A stretch of DNA of 64,000 bases, taken from positions 496,001 through 560,000 of the forward strand of contig MCGT01000014.1 of the NCBI GenBank assembly GCA_002104935.1. The letters run 5' to 3'. Position 1 is the first letter of the stretch, and each line of letters opens with the position of its first letter. This document shows, in pieces, positions 10,703-23,301 of the stretch. The notes below the pieces were generated by a model. The model did no database searches. It had not been told where the DNA came from and saw only the letters and a program-made list of their open reading frames with translations. This stretch comes from Hesseltinella vesiculosa. Taxonomy: Eukaryota; Mucoromycota; Mucoromycetes; Mucorales; Cunninghamellaceae. The position numbers and the translations under genes were made by a program.

Positions 10703-13700
10703 ATGTTGACATTTCCCCATCCCCTTTATGAGCATTTATATCAAGAACCACGCTTACCCTTACCAGAAGAGGCAACAGCTTTGATATTATGTCTACCTCC
10801 AATACACAGCTTGGAAACCATAGATAATGAGCTGCTAGGTAAAACTATAAATCAGGACATCCAGCGTGGAAAGGTAGATCATGGACTCACCCCTTCGCTC
10901 CTTTTTATGGTTCAACAGCATCTTACCTCATTCCCATCATCCCTCCTCATATTACTTGGCCACGTCCTAAGCCATCGTTGTCAGCTTCTGCTGTGTTATC
11001 ACGCATCACCTCCCCCCGCACAGAAGCTCGCCAGCGTCTGCAACAAAAACCGTTGCCCATGCCGCCCAATCCTGTACCCAAACAATCCAGTTCTCAGGAT
11101 CAGATATACGCACAACGAGCCCACCATATCACTCTTGATGATAAATCCATCACCTTTCGTAATAATTCTGTCCATACGAGCCATGGGTTTCCACATCGTG
11201 CCCGTGCATCCATCCGCTACAGCCATCTTGTCTCCTATCCTGTCATGAAACACACATTGCCCATGCTCTTACTGTACTTGGATGCCCCTCTTATCAAATC
11301 AGAAGTAATTCCTGATATTTCTTTTGCAGCACTCCTTTTAAATTAGACCCACCCTATTTTTTTTATGTAGCTTCCAAGCGTGCCAAGGCTTGTTGATTCT
11401 GGTCACAAGTAACTCTGTGCGTATTTTATTCCAGCCCATCTCATTTCCTTTGCTTTTTATTGTTTAGACACCCAACCCTCCTCTCGGTGTTGGATCCACA
11501 TGATTGGGATTCTCTTTCCATGATGGTCCAGGACGCGTCGGAACTTGTGGTCCAAAGCGAAGATTTGGAGGCATTGCAGTCGGCTGTCGCCACTCTCATG
11601 GACAATGCTGCCCAGGTAACCATCATCATCATCATCATCTCTGGTTCTTAACTTTTTTTTATTTCTCCAAGTTTATCCACAGTTTGTTGGATCCTCATTT
11701 TTCGTCGGATGTGTACACTGAATTGGAAGGGTAAATGAAAAAGTCTGTTGGGCGCGTTGACAGAGGTGTGGCCGTAGGACTCATCCCTCTCCCCCCCTTT
11801 TTTAATGGGTTTGAAACAATGTAGCTATTTGATGGAGCAAGTGTATGACGTCGTCTTCTTCAAGATCACCCAGTTGGTCCTGCCACGCGATCAACATCTC
11901 AGTCAGGTGATGGACTTGATCAAGGACGTCGACCTATCGCAGCTTGGCTTGCCCGAACCCTCCGGCTTCAATAATGAATCTCGTCGACGGGCCAAACGTG
12001 CAGTGCACATCCTGCAGAAGATTGCTACATTTCGAAGCCCGGGCGAGAAACTCGGCTGTTTGCTCTCCACCATCCATGAGCTGTCCTCCACCAGCCCACC
12101 GACCCCCACCTCCGCTGTCATCCATTTGCTTCCGTCCCCTCTGGCCAACCCGTCGACGCCGCCTTCTTCAACCGATGAACTTGTGCCGTTGCTGCTCTTT
12201 ACATTGATCCAGAGCAATGTCCCGCATTGGACGGCCCATTGGACGTACATGAAGGAATTCGCCACCCACATCGACGTGGTGCACGGGCCAGCTGGTTTTG
12301 CCCTTAGCACCTTGGAAGCTGTGCTTGCCTACATTGACCAGACTGCCCAGGACGAGCTATCTCACCTGTCCTCCCAGAACTGCCAATCCCTTCCTGAAAC
12401 CGACCCTTGGCTGCGTGACCGCCAGGGAAACACCCAACTCATGCTGGCATGTGCTAGAAAAACAGCAGGCGGCGACCAAGCCGACGAAGAGACTAGCTTG
12501 GCACGCGCGCAGGCATTATGGCAGCTGTACCGCCGCCATCCACCCACGCTCAACGAGGACGACGTCGACAACGGTGACGACGACGAAGCCACGAATGACT
12601 TGATCACCATGGTCAATGATCAAGGCGACACCCTGCTGATGGTGGCCATCCGAAGCGGAGCAAGCAAGATCGTGACGTGGCTGCTGAGCCATCCAGCTAT
12701 GACATCGCCTGCCTACTTGTCTCGGCGGAACGACCATGGCCAAACGGCAGCCCACCTGGCCATTCACCACCTGCCGTTGCTGCAAGTCCTCGATCAATAC
12801 GGTGCTTCGCTGGCGCTGGCTGATGCGCAGGGCAATACCCCACTGCACCTGTCATGTCAAGCGCAGGACCAGCCGACCATGGCGTTTCTGCTGCAGCGCC
12901 TGCCGCTGAGCGCCCGGCGCGAGACCAACCGCCTTCACCAGACGTTTTACCACCTTTGCAAGAACGACGCGCTGCTGGAGCAATATGCAGACCATGATCA
13001 GCCTGGCGTGCGGGTGGGCGCGGACGACGTGCTAGGCCGTAGCCCTTGGCTGACCTGGGCGTACCATGGCCAGTTCCGAGCCATGGCGACCTTGCTGGAC
13101 CACCCAATGACCGATCCGTTTGAACTGGTGTTTGCCCATCACAATGTCAGTGACGACCAGAGGTGTTACGGGGTGACGACGGCGCTCCACGACATGTCCC
13201 GACACTGGCCACTGCTGATCAAGTATCCATCGGCGCAGCGCACGCAGCTGATCCACACCTTGGTGCAGAGACTGCAAGACCTGGTCAACATCCCCGATCA
13301 AGATGGCCAACGACCCTTACATCTCAGCGTGCTTGTTGCTCGGTCGTGCTCGCTCCACAAGCAAGGTGTGGCCCAAGACGACGAAGAAAAAGACACCATG
13401 CTGGCCGTGTATGAGCAATGGCTGTGGGCGCTGTTTGTGGCCGGGGCGGATCCGTTTGCGGTCAATCGCACAGGGCAGCAGCCGTTAGATTTGTGCGGTG
13501 ACACGCCTTGGCAAGGTGCCCTGGTGCGCTGGCTGCTCCAACGTCGCCATTATGTCCAGCAGCAGCGGCACAAGAAAAAGAAGAAAAAACACAGTCGGTT
13601 CGCACGACCCTCCCCTCGGCCGAACGACGGCGCTTCTCTGGCTTCCAAACCTTCCCCATCCATGGCGTGGGTGCTGACGCATGCTCCTCTTGCCTATACA

Positions 13701-15131
13701 AAGACATTGCAATTTGCCATCACGTCGGGCCTTGTAGCAGCCGATAATGACGACACCCCCCCTTGCTGCCTCGACTTGGAAACTGTGCATCGTGGTTGGG
13801 ACGACTTTGTGGCACTGCGACAGCAGCTGCTACATGAGCACCCTGAGCTTTTTCTACCAACGCTGACAAGTCTTCTGGACCCCTTGATGTTTCACATCTA
13901 CCCGCCGCCCATGGTCCTGGTCAATCAAAGCATGCGTCAATTCCATCGCTTTCTGGATTATCTGCAGCGCCACCCGGTTCTTCGTTGCCATGATGCCGTG
14001 CTCCGATTTGTCCGTTCGTCCACGTTTGACGTAAGTGACCGAATTCAATGACATCGCTTCATTTTTTTTTTTTTTTAGATGGCTGTGTTGGAAACGCAGT
14101 CTTTTTCAAAACGTAATCTGATGCTAGATACCTTGGAAAGGATGACACCGCCGCCGCCGTCAGAATTTGATGAAGGGTCGTTTCTGTCCTATGCTCAAGG
14201 ATTGATGATGCCGATGATGGAAGCGTTTACTTTTTGCCTGCAACAGGCGGTGGCATTGGTGGCTGGTCAACAAGGTACGAGGGAAAAGCCAAAGACTTTG
14301 ATTTCATTTTTATTTTCAAAGGTTGCGCCGATGCCTGGGAGCAGTTGGCACATGAAATTGGACCTTTGACAGTCTTATCTGGTCACCAGCGTCGTGTTGT
14401 CAAAGTCTGTGCAAGTCTGTCCTGTGATACCATTGTAAGCAAAGGGATAGAAAATAGACAGGTTTTGACAATTATGGAAAAAAGAGCTTTTCGCCGGCCG
14501 AGAATGTTCATCCCGTTTGGAGGCGGGGAATGGATGACGATGTGTGACATTAGCGATATAACCCTCATTTTTTGACCAGACGGCATCTCCGCTCTCAGCT
14601 TTGGTGGAGGCACTGACCATGATGCAAGATATCACTGGAGGGATTTTGGTAAAAATAAAAAGGTCTATGAAATAAAGGTGAGATCGTGATCTGATCAATG
14701 CAATTTATTTTTATTAATAGAAAGCTTTGCAATACCCATGGACTTTGTTAGATCAGCAATCAAAATTAACACTCCAATTAGAAAGACAACGTGAAGCTGT
14801 ACAAAAAGGACAACATCCCCCATGGAATGGTTTTTTCACAGGGCAAGAACAAAGCAAGCAATTAGACCGCGACAAGCAATTAGTCAACGAGGTAAAAAAT
14901 AGAAAGTAAAAATAACAATGACTAAACAACTTCTTAAAAAAGACGTTAAAGGAATTACAACGAGTGACAAACCAAATCCATCAATCTCATCAAATGATTA
15001 CGGATGAACTGGCTTTGTATCAACAACGACATACGGACGAAATGATTCAAGCAGCAAGACAGTATGCTCGTCAGCAGTTAAAGTTGGAAAAATTGAAACT
15101 GCGTTGGCTCATTCAAGCTTCTGGGCAATGA
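10703..15131 (+). CDS. VPS9-ankyrin-PX domain protein (Rab GEF-like)
   Basis: Likely guanine-nucleotide exchange factor for Rab5-type GTPases on endosomes. Eleven exons splice in frame: 10703-10838, 10919-11304, 11371-11408, 11468-11615, 11672-11730, 11825-14030, 14079-14274, 14322-14434, 14580-14648, 14721-14891 and 14943-15131; 1236 aa. The VPS9 domain spans roughly residues 190-400, with the diagnostic TDELVPLLLFTLIQS (about 372-386) and WTYMKEF. Ankyrin-type repeats follow (DRQGNTQLMLACA, NDQGDTLLMVAIRSG, NDHGQTAAHLAI, DAQGNTPLHLSCQ, DQDGQRPLHLSV). A PX-like region (GWDDFVALRQQLLHEHP..FLDYLQRHPVLR) and a Gln-rich coiled-coil C terminus complete it. A basic linker KKKKKKHSR precedes the PX region. 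This order resembles fungal VPS9-ANK-PX proteins; the last 250 residues may act like a sorting-nexin BAR segment. Confidence 0.88.
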
Positions 15132-15617
15132 CTAGTTCCCGTTTATATGGAAAGTGATCATCCTTTTTTTGCTTTGGACAAATTTGGCTATTAGGCCGGT
15201 CACGGCCATTGAACTATGGTCACTTTTACTGTAGGACATACGCTAAAAAGCATAAAGGGTTTCTATTGAAAATAGACTTTTTTATTGTACAACCGTGATT
15301 TTGAAAAGCGTAGGGATTTGGATCAAAAAAGACTTCTTTCCCGTCAACTCCGGCTGGGCTTTCTCCCCCCAAAAAAGAACCTTCAATATTTCTGTGCTTT
15401 ATTTTTTTTTTTTTTTTGCCCCTTTTTCCCTTTTTTTGCTTCTCTTTTTTTGCATCGTTTTCCTAATCCATTTACTCTTCCTCCTCGACCTTCCTTTTGA
15501 ACGAATTCAACCTGACGATACCTGCAACCTTTCTTTAATCAAATCTCGAAAACCTCTTCATCCCATTCTTCGAAAACAGCCTATTTTTTTTTTTCGTCCA
15601 CGTACCTCTTATCAACC
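15132..15617. other. Intergenic, G-alpha upstream
   Basis: A 486-bp spacer between the V9 gene stop and the G-alpha start. It is strongly pyrimidine-rich (T runs at 15400-15420 and 15430-15460), as expected of a promoter and 5' UTR in this genome. No gene. Confidence 0.5.
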
Positions 15618-16779
15618 ATGGGGTGTTGTTTATCCGCAGAACAAGTCGAAGAAAAGCAGCGTCATGAGCAAATCGAAACGCAGATCCGACGAGACAAAGC
15701 TCATTTGAAATCTGAAATCAAAATGTTACTTCTTGGTAAAATGTCACGCCATAAAACAATCGGGAAGCTGACTTTCTTTTTTGATTCAAGGGGCGGGCGA
15801 ATCCGGCAAGTCGACGATTTTAAAGCAAATGAAACTGATTCATGATGGCGGATTCACCGATGATGAACGACGCAGTTTCAAAGAGGTGATCTTCTCCAAC
15901 ACAATGCAGTCCATGCGCGCCACTGTCGAGGGCATGGATCAGCTCGGCTTGAAATTCAAACAGGCCGACAATGAAATGAACAAGCGACTGGTGTTGGAAG
16001 CGCCTGATCAGGTGGACGAACTGGCCAAAGAATTGGTCGAAGCCATTCATGCTTTGTGGGAAGACCCTGCTGTGAAGGAATGTGTAGCTCGTTCCAATGA
16101 GTTCCAACTGAATGACTCGGCTCGATAGTAAGTTTTCATTCTTGCTGATGACAACGTGCTGACTTGATTTTGAAGCTACTTTGATGCTATCCAACGAATC
16201 GGCCAATCCAATTATATACCAAGTGATCAAGATGTGCTACGCTCACGAGTGAAATCAACAGGCATTACCGAAACCACCTTTATTATTGGTGAACTGACTT
16301 ACCGCATGCTGGACGTGGGTGGCCAACGGTCGGAACGAAAGAAATGGATCCACTGCTTTGAAAACGTCACGGCTCTGGTCTTTTTGGTCGCCATCTCCGA
16401 GTATGATCAAGTCTTGTTTGAAGACGAAAGTGTCAACCGACTATCGGAATCCCTCACCTTATTCGACTCGATCTGTAACTCACGCTGGTTCATCAAAACC
16501 TCCATCATCCTTTTCCTCAACAAAATCGATCTCTTTGCTGAGAAAATCATCACCAGCCCCATGAGCAATTATTTTGACGACTACACCGGAGGCACCCGCT
16601 ATGACGCCGCCTGCCAATATCTGCTTCAACGCTTTGTATCCTTGAACACCCGGGCCGACACAAAACAGATCTATACCCATTTCACCTGCGCCACCGACAC
16701 CAGGCAGATTTCCTTTGTCATGACTGCCATCAATTCCATCATTGTTCATGAAAACCTGCGTGATGTTGGCTTGATGTGA
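15618..16779 (+). CDS. Heterotrimeric G-protein alpha subunit
   Basis: Signal-transducing GTPase at the plasma membrane. Exons 15618-15735, 15791-16127 and 16176-16779; 352 aa. The start MGCCLSAEQ gives an N-myristoylation Gly2 plus palmitoylatable Cys3/Cys4. G1 loop GAGESGKST at 40-48, switch [15 protein letters not shown] with the conserved Arg, switch [25 protein letters not shown] box FLNKIDLF and the TCAT box are all intact. The helical domain is complete. It is closest by eye to the fungal group I (Gi-like) class, but the C terminus ends ENLRDVGLM, so the usual cysteine four residues from the end is a valine. The intron position inside [12 protein letters not shown] is typical. Confidence 0.96.
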
Positions 16780-17596
16780 ACATCAAGAATTGGCTGGAAA
16801 CCTTTATTTTGTTTATCGTTACACCGTCCCCTCTCCTCTCCCCCAAAAAATTGTAGCCTTTTGCAAAGCACTTTTTTTGTTGATTCTTCTTGACGACTGA
16901 CAGTTGTTCACCCGTCCTATTTTTACTCTTTCCTTTTACCCATCTCATCTCCCATCTCCCATCTCCCCCTTGGGCCCATAAATTTTTTGTAGTTGTATTT
17001 TTTCTCTCTCTATCCCCACACCATTTTTTTTCCCTATTGTATTCAATTTTTTTTTTTTTTCACCATCGCACAAAAGAACCACACTTTCTTCACGCTTTTT
17101 TTTTTTTTTTGGCAATCTCTCGTCCAACCTTCATTCTTACTTCTCCAAATGGTGTGCAACCAAAATGATTGGTAACTCTCATCCCCCCCCCTATTTTTTT
17201 ATTCTTTAGATTTTCCAGTTTCCCATCTTATTTTCCATCACTCACACCTTTTATTTTACCCAACTGTCGAATTGAATCTTCCCTTGATCACCTTCCCACG
17301 TCATATAATAGTAAAGTAGGAAAAGAACAAGGCTAATAAAAAAAAACATAAAAAACAAAGCATGGCTTCCCAGCTTGTTGGGAGCTGGGCCATGGTACCG
17401 TTGTTTCCACGGAAATCCAATTGAAAATGGGACAGCATTGATCGATGTTGAGTCGTGCCCTTGGCATTTTTTCAATGGTCTCATGTCATGTGGCCAAATT
17501 TGGAAAGAATTGGTCGGGCACCCGGTCACACAGCCATCACCTCAGCATCCTTTTTTTTTTTTTTTTTTGGGTTGAGTGATACTGTATAGCTTTTAT
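16780..17596. other. Intergenic, convergent 3' ends
   Basis: 3' flanks of G-alpha (+) and the RapGAP gene (-). Very T- and C-rich with several T9 to T18 runs (17047-17060, 17098-17111, 17550-17568). Nothing coding. Confidence 0.5.
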
Positions 17597-20553
17597 TTAA
17601 GGCTTGGTGGACAGGGTCTTGAGGTCTTGTTTTCGACGAATCACAGAAGACATCAGCAATTGCGCACGGGAACGAAGACTGGTGGGATGAGACGACAGAG
17701 CAGGCGTTGGCAAGTCCATCAATAACGGGCCGGTGGAGAGAGGTGGTGGGGAAGGCGTAGCAATGGTCATATGACTGATAACCGTCGAAGACGAGCAAGA
17801 GCTGATGGGTGGAGGTGGCAGGTCTTCATCAAAGGAGATCGCTGACGATGTAGCCTGCGATGGGGAACTGGATTGCTGACGTGCTGAGGAGTGGTAAGCT
17901 GAGAGTGCTGGTGACGCCGGCAGGGATTCCATAGACGAAGGTTTATGAGGGGAACGATGCGGTAAGGACAGTGTAGTATCGATGGGAGAGTGGGACGAGA
18001 TGGATGATGGATTGTCGTCATCGTCCTGGTACGCCTCGGTCTGGTCCAACGAGGGTGATGGGAGCGAATGTTCAAGCAAAGGCGGCTGGTTGGTGCGATG
18101 CACACGACGACGGCTGGTATGTTCTGACGCGAGGGTGGGTGAAGACGACGGGGTGGCCGTGGAATGCCGCCGGCCAAGCTTTTTCCAGTCACGCAGTCGA
18201 TGGGAAGAAGGGGGTGTTTGATTGAGCATGGAGGTGCGCGGGCCAGCCATGGCCAGCGACGACGACAGAAAGGGTTCCTGCAATGGCGCCGATCTTGCAA
18301 GCAGTGAGGTGGACGACGACGATGACGAGGCCAAATGGAGCTGCCGGTTTGCCAGCGGGTGTTGATGCAAGTGGGGCCGCGACGACGTGGCACTGGCGCG
18401 ATCGGCTGGTCCGGCCGACTTGGGTCGGGGTGGCTTCTGGGCTTGTAGTTTGGCATGATGACTGAGCCATGATGGCAACGAGATTTCACCATTGCTCATT
18501 TTCGTTTTCAGTAGAAAGGATGAGCGGGAAGACGAGGACGATGGTGAGGACGCTTGGTGAACAAGGTTGGACGCTTTCCAACCAGTATCCATCAACTGTC
18601 GAAGCATGCTCTGTCGTGCCTTTTCGTTTGGACCAGCAAACTTGTCAGATTTCAAGGCTGCCAGCTCGGCATTGATCACTAAAAAAAATCGTCAGCATAC
18701 GAAAAAAGGAGGTTGATGGCTTACGTTTCAAGAGTAAGAATTCACGCAGTTGGTCAGGATCGACAAACACTGGGGGACTTGGGATCGAAGGACCAAAGTC
18801 GGGCACATTTTGATGGTGGATGATCTGGACTCTATCGCAGCAGAGAAAAAAAAAGAGAGAGATCAGTTTTTTTTTTTTTGAAAAGCGCGTGGCGGCGTTT
18901 GATTACCTCCAGGCTGGCTCGCCGTCGACTTTTTCAGGATGCACAACAATAAACACATGGAGAAACTGAGACCGGATGGCGTTTGGATTGAATAAGGCTT
19001 GGCGGTCAGTATCCATAAATACAATACATACAATATCTATCATACTATATGAGCTGGGCCATCCTCTTGCATTTGATGAGGACATTACCGTTGCCGATAT
19101 ATCGTTTCCGATGAACTTGCTGTTTGTCTTGAGGTTGAAAGGGCATCAAAGGTCCGACATGGAACATGATCTGGTGTTCTTTCCAGTGGGTAGCATAAGA
19201 GTGAGTACCAGACTCCCCGCCTACAGAAAGAGAGAGGGAGAGAGTCGGTGAAAATTGGCACTTTTTTTTTTTTTAAAAAAAATGCGTACTTTTCGTATCC
19301 AATCCAGCTGCATACTGCTTGTAATCTCGTAATTCCACTTTTGTACCCAAGATTTCAAGGAAGCGAGTCATTTCCTTGGTCAGGCCGGTATTACCGAACC
19401 ATTGCTCTTCACACTGCTGATCATCTCGGACGGACAAGACGCCAAACTTGTAGGTTTTCGGGGTCTAAAAAAGAGTGAGTGGCATTGAACCCTACGTCAT
19501 TCAGCTCTAGCCTTACCACCATTTCATCAAAACGAATCAGTTCTTTTTCCAGACCACTCATGATGGTGGTTTCGGCCATCAGGGACATGCATTGACGAAG
19601 GTCAAGGCGGGTGTAAACAGCATGAATGGCGGCGTACAAAAGCCGGTAATGCTGGCAGCTAATCATGGATGAATAAGAAGTGCCGGGCGAATGGGCTGTC
19701 TGGTTGGGCAGGAGGGCGGCTGAGAGGCTTCGGAGCGGCTGGCGTTTCTTGGTCGGCAAAGAAGGTGGGCGAGAATGAGAGGCGTCGGCCGAGGGCTGAG
19801 GGTGGGACGAGGGATTGTTCAATTCCAAAAGGAAACGATGCAAGTCCTGGTGGTGAGGATCATCGGCTTGGTTGGGGGTTTTGGCATAAAGGCGTTGCAG
19901 GGTATCTTGAATGGTGGCCAGTGGGAGAAGATAACGGAGGGTTTCGTGAGGTTGGCGGATGATCAAGCGGAATTGTGGGCCATGGTGGAGATCTTCTTTG
20001 ACGACCGAGATCAAGCAAGTCTTTGGGTCATCGATGCTGGTTGGGCTGATGACGGTGAGGTAGGGATGGCCGACAAAAAATTGGCGAAACCAAGTGGTTT
20101 GTTGATTCCAGCCTTCGGGCCAAGTAGCTGCATAGTCGTCCGCGCTGCATCTTGGGATGACTCTGCAGGTCTCGGTCTTGTACGACTTGGAGGAGAGCTG
20201 GAGATATGTGGGTGATTCTAACCACGGCTGACACATAGAACAAAGGGCTTGGATGTCCTGCACCTAAATCAATAATAAAAAAAAAAAAAGAGGGGGTTGA
20301 ACGGGGATGTTTTTTCGCCACCCATCTTCATCCAATTTACCTTTGCCCTCCAGGTAACCTGGGAATGTTCTAATCGTTTTAATTTTGTCAACCAAGTGTG
20401 TTGAATGGCTGTCGGTGCTTCAACCGCATTTAGAAAAATCCGCAGACTGTCCAGAGTGATGGATAAATCCGGGTGCTCTTCTTCTTGCAATAGATTTTCA
20501 CAGTGTTCTAGCAGCCACGCCTGACATTCACCCACTGTTGGTGAATACGTCAT
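17597..20553 (-). CDS. Rap/Ran-GAP domain protein
   Basis: GTPase-activating protein for Rap-type small GTPases. Seven exons join in phase: 20553-20341, 20263-19517, 19464-19290, 19220-19089, 19036-18907, 18831-18725 and 18678-17597; 861 aa. The GAP domain lies at about residues 321-500 and reads TPKTYKFGVLSVRDDQQ, FLEILGTKVELRDYKQYAAGLDTKS, GTHSYATHWKEHQIMFHVGP, then QQVHRKRYIGNDIVCIVF. The last carries the IGND motif, whose Asn-Asp is split by an intron; the Asn is the catalytic thumb residue of RapGAPs. The first 320 residues are helical with no recognised domain. The last 360 are a Ser/Pro-rich, probably disordered and phosphorylated tail. AATAAA overlaps the stop codon. It is divergent from the mL44 gene. 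Confidence 0.92.
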
Positions 20554-20944
20554 CGATCACTAATGAAATAAGAAATAGCAAAAAAACTGCTTTTTCAGAA
20601 AGAAAAAGAAAGAGAGAGGGAAAAAGGGAGGATCAAAAAAAACTGGATTTTAAGGAGAAAAAATTGGGGGGAGATCAGCGCTCCTCCTTACCAAAAAGCA
20701 TAATTCAAAAAAGGCGTGATTTTAATACCTCTCAAATGAGCTGATACACCCTACAGACTCCTTGAAGCGTAAGAGCAATACGAAAACGGGCATGCAATGA
20801 CACTTGGTCGCCTAGTCTTTCTGCTGGCCAATCACAGCGGTGCATGAATCTCCTTTTGGGCAGAAGCGGAAAAGCCACTTCTTTCCACCCTTTCCGCCTT
20901 TATTTTTTTATTTTCCTTTTTCTTTATTATTTTCTCCACACACC

Positions 20945-21880
20945 ATGGTCTTGTCACGATGCCGCCCCTCTACACTTAGAACGGCCATTGCGTCTTATGG
21001 TAAGAAATGACCCACATTGTCGACCCATATCATCTTGACCATTCATGGCATTACACAAAAATTAGGCCCCCAACGATCACTCTTCCACCATTCATCGATC
21101 AGCTTGAACAATGCCGGGTTATATGCTTTTCGACATCGCTTGAACCTGGGTCAAGTGGACGATCAATTGGTCGAGCGGGCCCTGACACACTCGACCGCCG
21201 ATGCCAGCAACAACAATGCTGTTTTGTCCGACGTCGGCCTGGCCACCATGAACTACTTCACTGTCGAATACATTCATGCCAAGTATCCTCAGCTGCCTGC
21301 TCGAGTGCTCCAGACCATCCGCAAAGCCTACACATCCCTGGCCTCTGTGTCTTCTCTGGGCGAACGAGTGGGTGTCCAGCATGTCATGCGATGGGAACGT
21401 CCTCAAGACCTCGACAAGAGCATCACCAATGGCCATCAGGCGGCTGTGTGCTCCTGTGTCAATGCCATTGTCGGTGCCCTCTACCAATCCCAAGGCCCCC
21501 TTGCCGCTCGCCAATTTGTCCATGACCACCTGTTAAATCGTCCTGCCGATCTCACCGCCGCCTTCCAAATCGCAGTCAAAGACCCCAAACGCGAACTCTC
21601 CGCCCTGTTGAGCCACCAAAAGAAAACCCCTGCCGAATCTCGCCTGTTGTCCGAAACCGGCCGTCTCTCTCGCTCGCCCGTTTATGTCGTAGGTGTCTTC
21701 TCCGGTGAACATAAACTCGGTGAAGGCTTTGGCAGCTCGCTCCGCATGGCCGAGTTCCGTGCCTGTCGGGACGCCCTGATCAGTCACTATGGTCAGGAAC
21801 AAAAAGACCTCCGTTTACCCTCGGAACCAACCGACAATTATGTCCCCCCTGTCCTTGGTGAATCCGAAGCCGTTGCTTAG
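20945..21880 (+). CDS. MRPL3: Mitochondrial ribosomal protein mL44 (MRPL3-like)
   Basis: Structural protein of the mitochondrial large subunit with an RNase III-like fold. Exon 1 20945-20999 and exon 2 21066-21880 (junction ASYGPQRSLFHH); 289 aa. The N terminus MVLSRCRPSTLRTAIASYG is a plausible mitochondrial presequence (Arg/Ser-rich, no acids). The RNase III-like domain covers about residues 45-185 (DDQLVERALTHSTAD, LATMNYFTVEYIHAKYPQLP, AVCSCVNAIVGALYQSQGP) and lacks the acidic signature motif of active RNase III, as in mL44. The C-terminal part (PVYVVGVFSGEHKLGEGFG..AEFRACRDALISHY) is a double-stranded-RNA-binding fold. The start lies 391 bp from the divergent RapGAP start. Confidence 0.92.
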
Positions 21881-21919
21881 AAAAATGACACTCCATCCAC
21901 ACTTGTATAGCCCATGTTC

Positions 21920-21925
21920 AATAAA
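21920..21925 (+). terminator. Poly(A) signal of mL44 gene
   Basis: AATAAA 40 bp past the stop codon, in the convergent region with the SDF2-like gene. Confidence 0.5.
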
Positions 21926-22337
21926 CTTTTATCTCATTACAAAATTCCGCCCAACGAATCAATTTCACAAGTGAAGAGCAGACGCGCATAAAAAAAGGAG
22001 CATTTCATCTCTTTACCAATTATAAAATGTTGCCACGGCCGAGGTCTTTCTTGTTCGACAGTTGTCGTGCCGTGCATTCTATGCGAAAATGGCTCGACGA
22101 GAGAAACTCAACTTCCAAAAATCTGTATGACTCTACGCTCTCTTGTACAATAACTCTCCTGCCTGTAATACCTCGCCATTGCCAGATAGCCTTTCGTTGA
22201 AATCGGATTCTGACAAATACTGTACATAAAAAACGGAAGTGCTTACTTTTTGGTTTAGGGCAGTTTTCACAACGCATGGCTAGTCACCTTTTTTTTTTTT
22301 CACGGAACAGATTGGCCACAACTCTCTATTCTATTTT

Positions 22338-23125
22338 TTATTCTGCTGCAAAGTAAATCCCTTCTTGTGCCATCCATTGGGTATGTTTACCACTGTTCTT
22401 GGCCCCGGCAACCTGAAAAGAAAAAATTAATCAGGTTCGCCTATCGAGCCAACCCTCCTGTTCTAAATGACTAACCTCGAGCTGCCCACTGATAGGCTGG
22501 CCATATTTGTGTTGTTGTTGACTGGACAAGTAAACCTTGCTATCGACATGGACAAAGTGCACAGGCTGTTCTCGTAACCAAAATTCCTGCGACGTGTCGA
22601 CACACTGGACCAACCAATCATCGCCGCCGTCGTTGCCATCAAAGCAGCTTACTTCTTGCTGTCCTGACAATGGGCTTTGATGTAAATGGCTATGCAAGTA
22701 ACCTTTGGTATTGGAATGCTGCAATCGGATCACAGCTCCGCAAGGAACAGGTTGTCTGGAAAAAGGAACATCAGCAAAAGGAAGGTCCTCTTTTCTTTTT
22801 CTTACCCTCGAAGGCATTGATGATCATGAGCCGCCTTAATCAGCCAGTAAGAATTCGCATCATCGCCCTCAGGAAAACCAGTGACTGACTGTTGGCCTGA
22901 ACCACTGCCATACGTGACTCCATGGGAGTGCAATCGGTAGAGGCTGGCTTTGTTGGCCAATTTGATGGTGCTGCCACAAGTCACTTTTTCGAAACCTAGT
23001 TTTGCAATACCTCGTCAGCATCCAGCATCATCCAAAGCAATGTCCTCACCTTCATCTATCTCTGGAATATCAGGTCCTGCAAATACTAATGGTAAGACAG
23101 CTGCCAAAGGTAACCACCACTTCAT
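22338..23125 (-). CDS. SDF2: SDF2-like MIR-domain ER protein
   Basis: Soluble secretory-pathway protein. Exons 23125-23050, 22995-22806, 22755-22476 and 22412-22338; 206 aa. Signal peptide MKWWLPLAAVLPLVFAG, then MIR repeats beginning FEKVTCGSTIKLANKASLYR, with LHSHGVTYGSGSGQQSVTG, QPVPCGAVIRLQHSNTKGYLHSH..SGQQEVSCF and YLSSQQQHKYGQPISGQLEV. These are the beta-trefoil MIR motifs of SDF2 and of protein O-mannosyltransferases; the length and order match SDF2. It ends QEGIYFAAE, without a classical HDEL signal. SDF2 proteins work with ER chaperones and O-mannosylation; that role is by homology. It shares a 176-bp promoter with the KDM4 gene. Confidence 0.94.
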
Positions 23126-23301
23126 CACGTTAAAAAATAAATGAAAGAGAGAAAATGGAAGAAGACTCTTTTGGCCTGAAAAAAAGCCCTGATCACGTGC
23201 CACAGGAAATTGGCCCATTTGACTTTTTTTTTTTTTCCTCTCTTTTTATCACCTTTTTTTTTTTTTTTTTTTGCTATTGACGCTACAGCGACAAAAAATC
23301 A
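23126..23301. promoter_or_regulatory. Compact bidirectional promoter, SDF2 / KDM4
   Basis: Only 176 bp separate the start codons of two divergent genes. The segment holds T13 and T20 runs (23224-23236, 23254-23273) flanked by CCTCTC tracts, and nothing coding. Poly(dA:dT) tracts are known to exclude nucleosomes, so this is a natural shared nucleosome-free promoter. Inferred from position and composition. Confidence 0.6.

Noticed and set aside
17767..18492. 241-codon Arg/His/Pro-rich frame inside the RapGAP tail
   Set aside because: It is an overlapping frame of the same strand as the real coding frame and has no own start context or motif.
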